A stretch of DNA of 64,000 nucleotides, taken from contig JBAIZL010000002.1 of the NCBI GenBank assembly GCA_036971475.1, positions 16,818,567 through 16,882,566 on the forward strand. Reading direction: 5' to 3'. This document shows positions 35,101 to 46,379 of this stretch, piece by piece. The notes under the pieces were generated by a model. The model saw nothing but the letters and a program-made list of their open reading frames with translations, had not been told where the DNA came from and did not search any database. Positions within the stretch are counted from its first letter, which is position 1. Every line of letters begins with the position of its first letter. Position numbers and translations under genes: made by a program. The DNA comes from Prosapia bicincta. Lineage: Eukaryota; Arthropoda; Insecta; Hemiptera; Cercopidae.

Positions 35101-35865
35101 GTCTTGGCAGATGAGCGAGACTATATTTATTTTATCACTTCAAAAAACATTATTACACAATTTTTGCTAGAATTCGTGCTTTAAAAGACGAAACCTCCTC
35201 GACTGTGGGCGAAACTACGAGTATTAGGGTTTGTCAGGGTTCTAGGTTGTTAATTTATAAATGTACGTCAAACGTGCTAATGAGCTTTATAGGCTAGCTC
35301 GTAGAATGGTCAAAGCACGCAGATGTACTTTGAATAGTATACCAGACCTTTACTAATCTGATTTGGTCCCCTACGCAAAGAAAACAATGGTTTTAAGTAT
35401 ATATTATTTATGATTGTTGCTTACCAAAAGTTGCCTTTGCGGTACCTATAAAATCGATATCCTGTTCAGAGGTAACTTCAGCATAGAATCCTATACAAGA
35501 AAAACATAGTATGAGACATCAGATTAAGTGGTTTTAATCAGTGCAAAAGTTAATGAACACATATAAAATCAATCCTAATTACACTTACATCGAAAAGAAA
35601 GTTTCCATTGTGGAAAGGTTGAACCGAACTTTCAGGAGTAGATTGTGGTTAGAATTTACGGCTCGTGGTAGTCACAAATGGAGAGATTTTTTTACTTGAG
35701 ATAATAAGATCATACAACAACCAGTACACAGTACTTTTATTGTGAAGCCTTGTCAGATAATAAGAAAACATTAGACAATGTTGAATAGAATGCACGATAA
35801 AGCGACAAATCCTACTATAGGTTATCTCATGTGTACACCCAAAAACGTTTTTTCTTGAATAGGTC
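35101..35865. other. Non-coding stretch, nothing recognised
   Basis: No element ends, motifs or coding signal recognised. Confidence 0.4.
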
Positions 35866-35893
35866 GTACGGTTGATTTACGAGTAAAGAATAC

Positions 35894-35960
35894 TTAATTT
35901 ATTACAAATTCGACAACGTTTCGACAACTATATTGTTGTCCTCATTCATGCCTGATCTTC
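35894..35960 (-). ncRNA. Hammerhead-like core in the left arm (family H1)
   Basis: Minus strand: ATGAATGAG, stem GACAAC-AATATA-GTTGTC, GAAAC, GTTGTCGAATTTG. Stem II pairs perfectly for six base pairs and is followed by GAAA; a one-base-pair stem III (C-GTT-G) followed by TC would give a minimal hammerhead cleavage site. Box I has an extra A (TGAATGA instead of TGATGA) and a mutated first base. Confidence 0.45.
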
Positions 35961-36044
35961 TTCTTTGTACTATTGGCAAAGGTAATAACACCAGAAGACA
36001 AATTCCTTTCTACATTTTTAACCAGTTCAATGGTAGAACGTTTT

Positions 36045-36090
36045 CTAACTGTTTATGTTTCTATTGTTGTCTTCATCAGGCCTACAGTAC
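36045..36090 (-). ncRNA. Partial hammerhead-like core, intact CTGATGA
   Basis: Minus strand GGCCTGATGAAGACAACAAT then AGAAACAT. Box I is intact, but the 3' half of stem II (TAGTTGTC) is missing before GAAA. Lies about 130 bp upstream of the left-arm core on the same strand. Confidence 0.4.
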
Positions 36091-36459
36091 GATAGACAGA
36101 ATTAACTATTTATGTATAAAAAATTAAAATACAAAATTAATATGAAATAAATAACATTACAATATACAGTCAAGTTATTAATACTAATTAACATTACAAC
36201 AAACACAAATAATCAAATTCAATTATTAAAAGCACACTATATAATAAGTGATAGTCCTTGAGAATAAAGTATATAAACAATTAAATAAAGTAATTAAAAT
36301 TTGTCAAAAAACATTCCTAAACCTCTTATCAATTAACATCAAAACATCTTGAAATCTAGTTAGACAAACGTTCTACCATTGAACTGGTTAAAAATGTAGA
36401 AGGGAAGTTGTCTCCTGGTGTTAATATTTTTGACAATACTACAAAGGATGATCTTAGGC

Positions 36460-36515
36460 CTGAATGAGGACAACAATTTAGTTGTCGAAAGGTTGCCGAA
36501 TTTTTAATAAATTAA
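36460..36515 (+). ncRNA. Hammerhead-like core in the right arm (family H1)
   Basis: CCTGAATGAG, stem GACAAC-AATTTA-GTTGTC, GAAAG, GTTGCCGAATTTT. Same architecture as the left arm on the opposite strand; the cleavage-site equivalent TC has become CC, and box I has the same inserted A. Confidence 0.45.
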
Positions 36516-36714
36516 GTATTTAATTCTTGAATCATGAATCATGAATTTTGATTCATGAATCAACCGTATTTCTATTCAGCAAACGTTCATGGTTATCTTT
36601 GAAAAGGATATATCCGTCCGTTGGCGCCAGATGTGACGTTGGATAGGAAAAGGTTATGGAAATATTATTCAATCAATTCTGTATTATTACAATGAAAGAA
36701 TTGGAAAGAACCCC

Positions 36715-36815
36715 AGTACCACAAAAAAAGTAAAAAATAACAATTAAAACAAATTACTATAGAATACACCCTTATATACATTTCAATGACCATGTCAACA
36801 TCATCATCATAGGGT
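36715..36815 (-). ncRNA. Hammerhead-like cassette, family H2, minus strand
   Basis: Minus strand CTATGATGATGATGTTGACA, then TGGTCATTGAAATGTATATA and AGGGTGT, collinear with the cassette at 19858-19960. Box I is mutated. Confidence 0.25.
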
Positions 36816-37985
36816 GTTATGTTATGATAAATTTCTTAATGGGACTTTATAGGTGTAAGAAGAATATCCCAATATTGTATAAATATATGCGTGTATTATA
36901 AAGTTATTATTCTAACTTAAACTGTCGTTGTGATAAAGAGAAAGTGCCCCTTGGCACCTTTTTGTAAGAGGTGGTATCGTTATATTCAAGTATCGACGAA
37001 AAAGAGCTGAGCTAAATGACAAATATTTTAACGAGATTTAACCACGGAAAGCTACTGTTTTTTCACTTAAACGTTTGGCAGCGTAGAGTGGACATGGGCT
37101 AACTAGTAACACCCACTGGGGGGGGGGTAGAGCGGTGGGCTTTACCCAAGCCAAACATCACGTAATCCAGAACTAATACAGAACACCTATACAGAATTTG
37201 CATTACATCATGGGGATTTGAATATTTGACACCAACACTTGCGTATATATGTTTTTAAGTTTATTATTTTGACAACTATCGCCCATACAAACGATAAATA
37301 AATATTTCTAATATTACATTAGATTATGCTAAGGTGTTAAAGTGCAGGCTCATATACGTCAGGTAGTCAGAGACGGTTTGGTGATCCCTTGGTTTTTTGG
37401 AGAGTATGTCATCCTCTAATGGGTGCAAGTAGAATACTCGATCAGGACTTGATCAATGGTATTGAATAGGTAAATAGAAAATTTCCATATGGAAGGACTT
37501 TGATTTAGTTGGAATTTATAACGAGGTTGTGTAAAATAAGACTGTGGGACTGTTTTTATTAATTAACTGGCTGGGTTATTTTTATTTGTTTTTGCTTTGC
37601 CACCCAAGAAGTACACATGACTTAAAACTGATTGCAGTTCTTTAGGACTAATTATAAATAAATTTAGACTAGAATATGCCGCGACAACACCATAATTAGA
37701 AACTAGGTATGAATATAAACAGATAGTTACGTTTTTGCAGGTGTGTTGAAGAAGGGGTAAGGCACGTGACGAAAACCAATAATGTTACCTAGCCATTAAT
37801 GGAGGGGGGTGAAAGTCTGTAACTTAGGTTTACCAAAAATGTTTTTAATGAGGTTTCGAAATGTTGGTTTTAAAGTGTCTCGGTATAAAGAGAAAGTTTC
37901 AAGTGCCCGTCCGTAGCCCTTCTATTCTTAATATAAGTACAAAAATAAATAAAGGTGATTTACCAGTGAAAGATGATGCATTTGG
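36816..37985. other. Non-coding stretch
   Basis: Contains a G-run (GGGGGGGGG) at about 37118-37127. No gene or known repeat recognised. Confidence 0.4.
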
Positions 37986-37989
37986 CAAT

Positions 37990-38185
37990 GCGAAATAACT
38001 ACCTTAGTTCCCAAGAATATAATACAGCTGTAGGCTACATTGTTGGCACAATTTATTTTTAGGTTATGTGGTAGCTGTTTTAACTCATGAGCTGTTACTT
38101 TATTTATATTTAATTTTAATTATTTAATAATAATTAAAACTAAAATAAAATGTTTGTTTGTTGATCCAAGTAGGTTTTGTATTGT
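37990..38185 (-). repeat. MITE-like family, M-module copy
   Basis: TTAGGTTATGTGGTAGCTGT, CATGAGCTGTTAC, TTTAATTATTTAATAATAAT, TTGTTTGTTGATCCAAGTAGG in the family order on the minus strand. Confidence 0.6.
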
Positions 38186-38885
38186 TTATAGTGCTTGTTT
38201 TTGTATTTATTCAGAAACATAGAACTAATTCATGCATGCTTACCATTATCCTTTAGAATGACAAATATTTTTACAAAACCCGATCTATATTTATTTTCAA
38301 TGCTATAGCGAGGCGCATCCTTCCGAAAGTTAACTTTCAACCAGCCTTTTTGTATGCAAGCAGTAACGCCCGATCACAGTCCGGCTCTGAAGTTACCCCA
38401 ACAAAACTAATATCGCCAGTCCCGTATTCTTCCTCCACAAAGTTTTTTTCCTTTGATTCTAAATATCGTGTCCGCAAGCAGACGCTGTATGTAGAGGCTT
38501 CAGTAAAGTTTGACGTCAGTTACAACATAAGGCAGTGAAGCCAGTGTACAATATTTGATTCGGATATATATTAAAGAACATGTGGAACTCTTTTATTATT
38601 TAATCTCTTTTACTGTAGATTCGGATAGCGTAATGGTATAATACCGTCATAGATTATTGTAGTTATATCATCACTTACCTTACAACACACCTATGTCTAC
38701 TTGAAGTATTACATTGAATATGTCTCTTGATTATTCTCTTTACAAACTCTGCGTGAAAACATTATCTTTTAATAACTAACATATCAATAGTATTTAGTAA
38801 TAATCGCTTATTCATATAATATGAATAGGTTTACTATTTATATAACATAGGTTATATCAGAAGACCATTCTTCGGATCTCTCTCT
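38186..38885. other. Non-coding stretch, nothing recognised
   Basis: The 62-codon frame 38350-38538 is in slightly GC-richer sequence but shows no motif. Confidence 0.35.
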
Positions 38886-38886
38886 G

Positions 38887-38888
<2 letters not shown>

Positions 38889-38957
<69 letters not shown>
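38889..38957. repeat. (AT)n microsatellite
   Basis: Pure alternating AT for about 68 bp. Confidence 0.95.
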
Positions 38958-38960
<3 letters not shown>

Positions 38961-39008
38961 AAATAAGACAATTTACAAATACAAGATTAATTTATTGAAT
39001 TTACAATT

Positions 39009-39116
39009 CAAAGCTTTTCGTTGGCAAACAGTATCAACATCCTCAGGAATACTAGAGACTTTAAAGTCCCTAGTATTCCTGAGGATGTTGGTACTGTTTG
39101 CCAACGAAAAGCTTTG
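39009..39116. repeat. 108-nt palindrome with hammerhead-like cores on both strands
   Basis: Arms 39009-39055 and 39070-39116 (47 nt each, one mismatch), and the centre itself is a palindrome (GACTTTAAAGTC, 39057-39068). Each arm read outward gives CTGAGGA, a stem II closed by GTTGG...CCAAC (left arm GTTGA...), then GAAAAGCTTTG. CTGAGGA matches the hammerhead box I consensus CUGANGA and GAAA follows stem II directly. On the minus strand the left arm continues AATTGTAAATTCAATAAATT. Likely two PLE ends joined head to head. Confidence 0.7.
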
Positions 39117-39121
39117 AAAAA

Positions 39122-39339
39122 CGTTACGTGTTGTATTAAACTCGAAAGGTTTTAAAAATTATTTTTATTTTCGCAAAACTTTTGTTAATTAAGAACAATT
39201 TAATTTTGAAATTATTATAATAACTAAGGCTAACAAATACAACTGATATACATTCAGTTGGAGTGGAGACAACTGTTCCCTTCTAAAGTTCACTACACAC
39301 TTTCTTACTGTGGTCAGCAGGTGCACAATACACATAACT
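39122..39339 (-). repeat. Solo-LTR-like relative of the errantivirus-like LTR
   Basis: Aligns along its length with the LTR at 1030-1323: GTTACxTGTTxTATTAA, GAAAGGTTTT...ATTATTTTTATTT, AACTGATATACATTCAGTTGGA (against AATTGATATGCACTCAATTGGA), and the same end CACATAACT. About 75 bp shorter. No internal element on either side and no convincing target duplication, so it may be an old solo LTR or a fragment. Confidence 0.55.
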
Positions 39340-39390
39340 TGCATCAGCAAAATGTCATCCTGATAGTAGCTAAATCTACAATAGTTATGT

Positions 39391-39590
<200 letters not shown>

Positions 39591-40007
39591 AAAAGAGAGG
39601 GAGGGAAAGAGAGAGGAAAGTGTATATTATAAAATGGAGACGGCAATATTCAAAGTTCCGTTTAAAATGTATAGAGCCGTATGTATATTTTAGACTGGAG
39701 AGTTTAAAGTTCGCTAGTTAACGGAATCGTCGCACACTCTATAGCAATATCGTGCGCTATTTGAATCAGTTATGTCTGGATCAATCGTAGATTACCGATA
39801 GTTTTGCCCCAGTTAGTCCATATCGAAACAAAAGCTCATTGATAGCAGTTCGTTACTTCAAATGAAAATCAATACTAGGAACTATTATAAAGGTTTTTTT
39901 CAAATAATGAGGTCCTTTTTTCATTTAGAAGCTAGTAGCTAACACGAATAACTATTGAAACTCAAAAGAATTCAGTAAAACAGTCACTAAAGTGGAGTGA
40001 CATTTTA
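39591..40007. other. Non-coding stretch before the satellite
   Basis: Nothing recognised apart from a purine-rich tail of the microsatellite. Confidence 0.4.
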
Positions 40008-43000
40008 GTAGCAAAGCTAACCTAACCTAGACTAACATAATCTATCCTGACCTAGCGTTTAACTCATCAATCCGAACCTAGCCTAACGAATCTTGATTTG
40101 TTTCCACGTTAATCAATAGAAAATAACTTCTATCCGAACCTAACCTAACGAATCTTGATTTTTTTCCATGTTAATCAATAGAAAATAACTTCTCTAATCT
40201 TTCTATTCAAAGTTTTTCACCACACTTTCCTTAGCAGAGTTCACCTAACCTAGGTTAACCTAATCTACTCTAAAGTTACTCACCTATTCGAACCTAACAT
40301 AATCAACCCTGATTTGTTTCCATGTTAGTCAATAGAAAATAACTTCTCTAACCTTACTATATAACGTTTTTCATTACACCCACCTTGACAAAGCTAACCT
40401 AACCTAGACTAACATAATCTATCCTGACCTAGCGTTTAACTCACCTATCCGAACCTAACCTATCAAACCTTGATTTGTTTCCATGTTAATCAATAGAAAA
40501 TAACTTCTCTAATCATACTGTTCAAAGTTTTTCACCACACCTTCCTTAGCAGAGTTCACCTAACCTAGGTTAACCTAATCTACTCTAAAGTTACTCACCT
40601 ATTCGAACCTAACATATTGAACCATGATTTGTTTCCATGTTAGTCTATAGAAAATAACTTCTCTAATCTTACTATTCAAAGTTTTTCATTGCGCCCACCT
40701 TAGCAAAGCTAACCTAACCTAAGCTAACCTAATCTACTCTAACGTAACTTACTTATCCTAATCTAACCTAACGAACCTGGTTTTGTTTCCATGTTAATCA
40801 ATAGAAAATAACTTCTCTAATCTTACTATTCAATGTTTTTCATTACACCCACCATAGCAAAGCTAACCTAACCTAGACTAACATAATCTACCCTGACCTA
40901 GCGTTTAACTCATCTATCCGAACCTAACCTAACGAATCTTGATTTGTTTCCTTGTTAATCAATAGAAAATAACGTCTCTAATCTTACTATTCAATGTTTT
41001 TCATTACACCCACCATAGCAAAGCTAACCTAACCTAGACTAACATAATATACCCTGACCTAGCGTTTAACTCATCTATCCGAACCTAACCTAACGAATCT
41101 TGATTTGTTTCAATGTTAATCAATAGAAAATAACGTCTCTAATCTCACTATTCAATGTTTTTCATTACACCCACCATATCAAAGCTAACCTAACCTAGAC
41201 TAACATAATCTATCCTGACCTAGCGTTTAACTCACCTATCCGAACCTAACCTATCGAACCTTGATTTGTTTCCATGTTAATCAATAGAAAATAACTTCTC
41301 TAATCATACTGTTCAAAGTTTTTCACCACACCTTCCTTAGCAGAGTTCACCTAACCTAGGTTAACCTAATCTACTCTAAAGTTACTCACCTATTCGAACC
41401 TAACATAATGAACCCTGATTTGTTTCCATGCTAGTCAATAGAAAATGACTTCTCTAATCTTACTATTCAAAGTTTTTCTTTGCGCCCACCTTGACAAAGC
41501 TAACCTAACCTAAGCTAACCTAATCTACTCTAACGTAACTTACTTATCCTAATCTAACTTAACGAACCCTGATTTGTTTGCATGTTAATCAATAGACAAT
41601 AACTTCTCTAATCTTACTAATCAATGTTTTTCATTACACCCACCATAGCAAAGCTAACCTAACCTATACTAACATAATCTACCCTGACCTAGCGTTTAAC
41701 TCAACTATCCGAACCTAACCTATCGAACCTTGATTTGTTTCCATGTTAATCAATAGAAAATAACTTCTCTAATCATACTGTTCAAAGTTTTTCACCACAC
41801 CTTCCTTAGCAGAGTTCACCTAACCTAGCTTAACCTAATCTACTCTAAAGTTACTCACCTATTCGAACCTAACATAATGAACCCTGATTTGTTTCCATGC
41901 TAGTCAATAGAAAATGACTTCTCTAATCTTACTATTCAAAGTTTTTCTTTGCGCCCACCTTGACAAAGCTAACCTAACCTAAGCTAACCTAATCTACTCT
42001 AACGTAACTTACTTATCCTAATCTAACTTAACGAACCCTGATTTGTTTGCATGTTAATCAATAGACAATAACTTCTCTAATCTTACTAATCAATGTTTTT
42101 CATTACACCCACCATAGCAAAGCTAACCTAACCTATACTAACATAATCTACCCTGACCTAGCGTTTAACTCAACTATCCGAACCTAACCTATCGAACCTT
42201 GATTTGTTTCCATGTTAATCAATAGAAAATAACTTCTCTAATCATACTGTTCAAAGTTTTTCACCACACCTTCCTTAGCAGAGTTCACCTAACCTAGCTT
42301 AACCTAATCTACTCTAAAGTTACTCACCTATTCGAACCTAACATAATGAACCCTGATTTGTTTCCATGCTAGTCAATAGAAAATGACTTCTCTAATCTTA
42401 CTATTCAAAGTTTTTCATTGCGCCCACCTTGACAAAGCTAACCTAACCTAAGCTAACCTAATCTACTCTAACGTAACTTACTTATCCTAATCTAACTTAA
42501 CGAACCCTGATTTGTTTCCATGTTAGTCAATAGAAAATAACTTCTCTAACCTTACTATTCGAAGTTTTTTACCACACCTTCCTTAGCAAAGTTCACCTAA
42601 CCTAGGTTAACCTAATCTACTCTAAAGTTACTCACCTATTCGAACCTAACATAATGAACCCTGATTTGTTTCCATGTTAGTCAATAGAAAATAACTTCTC
42701 TAATCTTACTATTCAAAGTTTTTCATTGCGCCCACCTTGACAAAGCTAACCTAACCTAAGCTAACCTAATCTACTCTAACGTAACTTACTTATCCTAATC
42801 TAACCTAACGAACCTTGATTTGTTTGCATGTTAATCAATATAAAATAACTTCTCTAATCCTACTATTCTACGTCTTTCATCCCACCCACCTTGGCAAAAC
42901 TAATCTAACATAATCTACCATAACCTAACTTTAACTCCCCTCTCCTAATCTAACCTAATGAACTTTGATTTGTTTGCATTTTAATCAATATAAAATAACT

Positions 43001-43965
43001 TCTCTAATCGTACTATTCTACGTCTTTCATTCCACCCACCTTGGCAAAACTAATCTAACATAATCTACCATAACCTAACTTTAACTCCCCTCTCCTAATC
43101 TAACCTAATGAACTTTGATTTGTTTGCATTTTAATCAATATAAAATAACTTCTCTAATCCTACTATTCTACGTCTTTCATTCCACCCACCTTGGCAAAAC
43201 TAATGTAACATAATCTACCATAACCTAACTTTAACTCCCCTCTCCTAATCTAACCTAATGAACTTTGATTTGTTTGCATTTCAATCAATATAAAATAACT
43301 TCTCTAATCCTACTATTCTACGTCTTTCATTTACCACACTTCACAAACCTAACCTAAACTATTCTTAATTTGTTTGCATGTTAGTAGAATGTTACTTTAA
43401 TAGTTCTACTATATTAGATCTTCCATTTCATACACCCAACTTAGCCTAACATAATCTAACCTAATTTTACGAACCTTGTTATGTTTCCATGTTAGATAGT
43501 ATAACGTTACTTCTCTAACCCTGCTATTCTACGTCTTTCATTCCACACAACTTAGCAAAGCTAATCTAACCTAGGCTAACATAATCTATTATAACCTAAC
43601 TTTAACTCCTCTCTCTTAAGCTAACTTAACGAACCTTGTTATGTTTCCATGTTAGATAGTATAACGTTACTTCTCTAACCCTGCTATTCTACGTCTTTCA
43701 TTCCACACAGCTTAGCAAAGCTAACCTAACCTAGGCTAACATAATCTATTATAACCTAACTTTAACTCCTCTCTCTTAAGCTAACTTAACGAACCTTGTT
43801 ATGTTTCCATGTTAGATAGTATAACGTTACTTCTCTAACCCTGCTATTCTACGTCTTTCATTCCACACAGCTTAGCAAAGCTAATCTAACCTAGGCTAAC
43901 ATAATCTATTATAACCTAACTTTAACTCCTCTCTCTTAAGCTAACTTAACGAACCTTATTCTAAA
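40008..43965. repeat. ~157-bp satellite array with CCTAA motifs
   Basis: About 25 tandem monomers. Each contains AGCTAACCTAACCTA-type words and a second GAACCTAACCTAACGAA segment, then TTGATTTGTTTCCATGTTAA, TCAATAGAAAATAACTTCTC, TAATCTTACTATTCAAAG and TTTTTCATTACACCCACC. Monomer types differ by their CCTA-rich part: A (CTAGACTAACATAATCTA), B (CTAGGTTAACCTAATCTACT), C (CTAAGCTAACCTAATCTACT), D (42880-43330) and E (43430-43965, TTAGATAGTATAACGTTACT). The core motif is CCTAA, the complement of the insect telomere repeat TTAGG, but it is never in long pure runs. No coding. Confidence 0.95.
41172..42579. repeat. 469-bp higher-order repeat (A-B-C trimer)
   Basis: The same position in monomer A recurs at 41172, 41641 and 42110, exactly 469 bp apart, with nearly identical B and C monomers between, including shared private variants (for example CTATACTAACATAATC in the last two A monomers). 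Confidence 0.85.
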
Positions 43966-44024
43966 ATAAACGTTTTAAAATTCTATGTCTCAATTACAAA
44001 TTCATAGCAGGGCTCTGATGAAAT

Positions 44025-44115
44025 CAGAGACTATGATGTAACAAGATTTATTGAACCTCGACGTTTTGACCACACCAAAAATCTTCGTGATCATTCTCAA
44101 GACTTTTACACTAAG
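44025..44115 (-). ncRNA. Hammerhead-like cassette, family H3
   Basis: Minus strand: TTGAGAATGATCACGAAGAT, TTTTGGTGTGGTCAAAACGT, CGAGGTTCAATAAATCTTG. A stem GATCAC...GTGTGGTC is followed by AAAACGTC where GAAACGTC would complete a hammerhead; box I reads TTGAGAA. Both boxes are mutated by one or two bases. Right after the satellite. Confidence 0.3.
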
Positions 44116-44339
44116 TTTTAAAAACACATAATTACAACACCAAGACTAAAAGTCCACTCAGTTGAAGTTGTCAACAGTTTGCTCTTAGTTTTAGTGTTGT
44201 AATTAAGTTTTTGTTAAACAAATATGTATTTTACGTTTATAAATATAGCAACACACATTCATTTATTCTTTCACATAAATGGATCTTTCAACAATGGGGC
44301 TTTTTCAGTTGTGCAACTGATAATATATTAAAAGAAGTA

Positions 44340-44980
44340 ATATATTAAATAAAAATTGAAGTCAATTACTACTTAGGTCAACTAAGAAAAATGTCTTTCT
44401 AGTTACTTTTTATTTTATAATTACAATTATTATAAATATGTATAAACATACGATAGAATCACAATATTAAGTTCCAAAATAGAAAGCGAATTTCCTTGCA
44501 ATTTTTCATTTTCCTCTCCATACAGTATAGTATGGCGTTAAGCTCTTATTTTTCCATTCTTGTTACTAATTATTAGCTTTTTTTGTTACTAATTTATGAA
44601 GCCAATGATGATCTATAATTTCTCATTCTATACATCTCTTGTATTGCTTCATTATTGCAAGACATCTTTTTCCTATTATTTCAGATACATATTAAGTAAT
44701 ACGTATATAGGGCCTAGCAATGGACAAGTTGGCTCAGTGCCAAAGTAATGGATTTCAAACGTGCATTTTCTCAGTTCCAATCCTAGTCAGACCATCAGCT
44801 GTTTAGATTTTACTAAATGACTAAATATTTGAAAAAAAACTGTATTAACATCAATTATCATCCACTATAGGTTAAAAATGTCTTTGAACTTGAGTAAATG
44901 AATAAAAATGTATCTTATTAACGATTGAAAATTCTTACAACATATCTGTAAGGAAAGTATAAGCTAATTAAAGGAATTGA
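44340..44980 (+). repeat. MITE M-module plus tRNA-like SINE composite copy 4
   Basis: Starts with the M-module (ATTACTACTTAGGTCAACTA), continues with CACAATATTAAGTTCC, TTTCCTTGCAATTTTTCATT, then an A-box-like AGTTGGCTCAGTGCC (about 44728), B-box-like CAGTTCCAATCC (about 44776) and the tail ending AAGCTAATTAAAGGAATT. Confidence 0.65.
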
Positions 44981-45480
44981 AGAATATGTAACTTAAAAAA
45001 AAATATCAATTTGCTACATTTTGGTAAATATGTAAAAATGATTATTTGCGTCATCGACAATAACGTTTCACGCCGATAGATAGAACTGCAGTTCCAGCAG
45101 GACAGAGTAAAATATTTAATATAAAATTCCATCATTTAATTTGTAGAGCGCCGCGCTCAAACAATTGTCCTGAATTTTTTAGTTTGGATATTGTCAAATG
45201 CTTATCAGTATACGGGAAAATTGTCACTGTATTAAAAACTTGTTAGAGAAGCTTTATTGATAGATTTCCATTGCGCAACGCCGGTTTACTGGTGTGTTAA
45301 AACCTCGTATGAGAGGACAACGTTGCATTGAAGGTAACATGGGGAAATGTACAGGAAAATGTGGAATATTGGTATAAGTACTCGCTTCACGTAGTAAATG
45401 GAAAAAAAATATAATATGAACACTGACTATTACAAGTAGAATTATTGGAGTTATGATTCCCAAATTGTAGTTTCGAGATG
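44981..45480. other. Non-coding stretch
   Basis: Nothing recognised; the minus frame 45463-45254 has a hydrophobic start but no family resemblance. Confidence 0.35.
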
Positions 45481-45481
45481 G

Positions 45482-45484
<3 letters not shown>

Positions 45485-45555
<71 letters not shown>
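45485..45555. repeat. (AT)n microsatellite
   Basis: About 70 bp of alternating AT directly upstream of SINE composite copy 5. Confidence 0.95.
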
Positions 45556-45557
<2 letters not shown>

Positions 45558-46025
45558 CATTTTCCCCTCTATACAGTATAATATGGTGTTGGTCTATTTC
45601 TTTTTTTTTTGTTAATAATTATATGATTTCTTTGTTTTTCGTTACTAATTTATGAAGTTGATGATTTCTCATTTTATCCATCTCTTGTATTGCTTCATTA
45701 TTGCAAGAAACCTTTCTGCTATAATTGCATATACATCTTTAAGTAATGCATATAATATTCTAGCAATGACAAAGTTAGCTCAGTACCAAAGTCTTAGATT
45801 TCAAACATATAGTTCCTCAGTTCGAATCCTACTGGGACCATCAGCTTTGTTAAATTTTAATTAACCAATAAATATTTGAATAAACTTTATTAACATCAAT
45901 TGTCATCCACAACAGGTTAAAAAAAATATTTGAATTTGATTGGATGAAAAAAAAACTTATTTTATTACCGATTGAAAATTTGTACAAGATAACATATAAA
46001 GAGAGCGTGAGCCAATAGAACTTCA
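45556..46025 (+). repeat. tRNA-like SINE/MITE composite copy 5
   Basis: CCATTTTCCCCTCTATACAG, ATTTCTCATTTTATCCATCT, A-box-like AGTTAGCTCAGTACC (45773), B box CAGTTCGAATCC (45819), common tail ending GTGAGCCAATAGAAC. Best A/B box pair in the window, spaced about 45 bp, which fits an internal Pol III promoter. Confidence 0.65.
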
Positions 46026-46110
46026 GTAAGTCTCGATAATTCGAGGTAATTGGGGCCGAGACTCCCTCGGATTATCACAAACTCTTATTACACGGAAATA
46101 CGTGCATTCC
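46023..46110 (+). repeat. Possible single terminus of a pogo-like DNA transposon
   Basis: CAGTAAGTCTCGATAATTCG and then GAGACTCCCTCGGATTATC resemble CAGTxxxxTCTCGATAATxCG-type ends of pogo/Tigger-class elements. No matching second end was found downstream. Weak. Confidence 0.25.
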
Positions 46111-46337
46111 AAATAACACGAATTTTAATGAACCCTAATACTACAATTAAAATGCACTAAATAGGTTTATAGAACTTTATAGAATTTCGAGACTCTAATG
46201 TAATTGAATAAAATAAAACTTACTAGAGGTTTTCCCTTCAAAAGCTAAATATTAAATCAATACACTCAAGTAGTCACTATTACCAGGTTAATAACCAGGC
46301 AATGCCTCCTCCATAAGTGATGTTATTGTAGGTCCGA

Positions 46338-46375
46338 CACTGATGAAGACGACATGGTTTTAGAAACCAGTCCTG
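46338..46375 (+). ncRNA. Hammerhead-like core, family H4
   Basis: ACTGATGAAGACGACATGGT then TTTAGAAACCAGTCC. Box I CTGATGA is intact; AAGAC can pair with GTTTT across the loop GACATG; GAAAC follows with one extra base. Confidence 0.35.
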
Positions 46376-46379
46376 TTAG

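Larger units (their letters stand above)
35868..36567. repeat. PLE-end-like inverted repeat, arms 35868-36051 and 36359-36567
   Basis: The arms are diverged inverted copies sharing ATACTTAATTTATTA, GACAACAATxTAGTTGTCGAAA and ACATTTTTAACCAGTTCAAT with TGGTAGAACGTT. The outer ends carry GGTTGATT-type sequence and multiple ATTCATGAATCA words. The spacer is AT-rich. Both arms contain hammerhead-like cores, so these look like ends of a Penelope-like element in inverted arrangement; no RT remains between them. Confidence 0.6.

Noticed and set aside
40008..43965. Genuine telomere array
   Set aside because: CCTAA occurs only in doublets inside a complex ~157-bp unit, never in long pure tandem runs.
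40008..43965. CRISPR-like array
   Set aside because: Monomers are contiguous without unique spacers, and the genome is eukaryotic.
45773..45840. tRNA gene suggested by A and B boxes
   Set aside because: No acceptor or anticodon stem can be formed; the same sequence recurs as a dispersed repeat, so it is a tRNA-derived SINE head.
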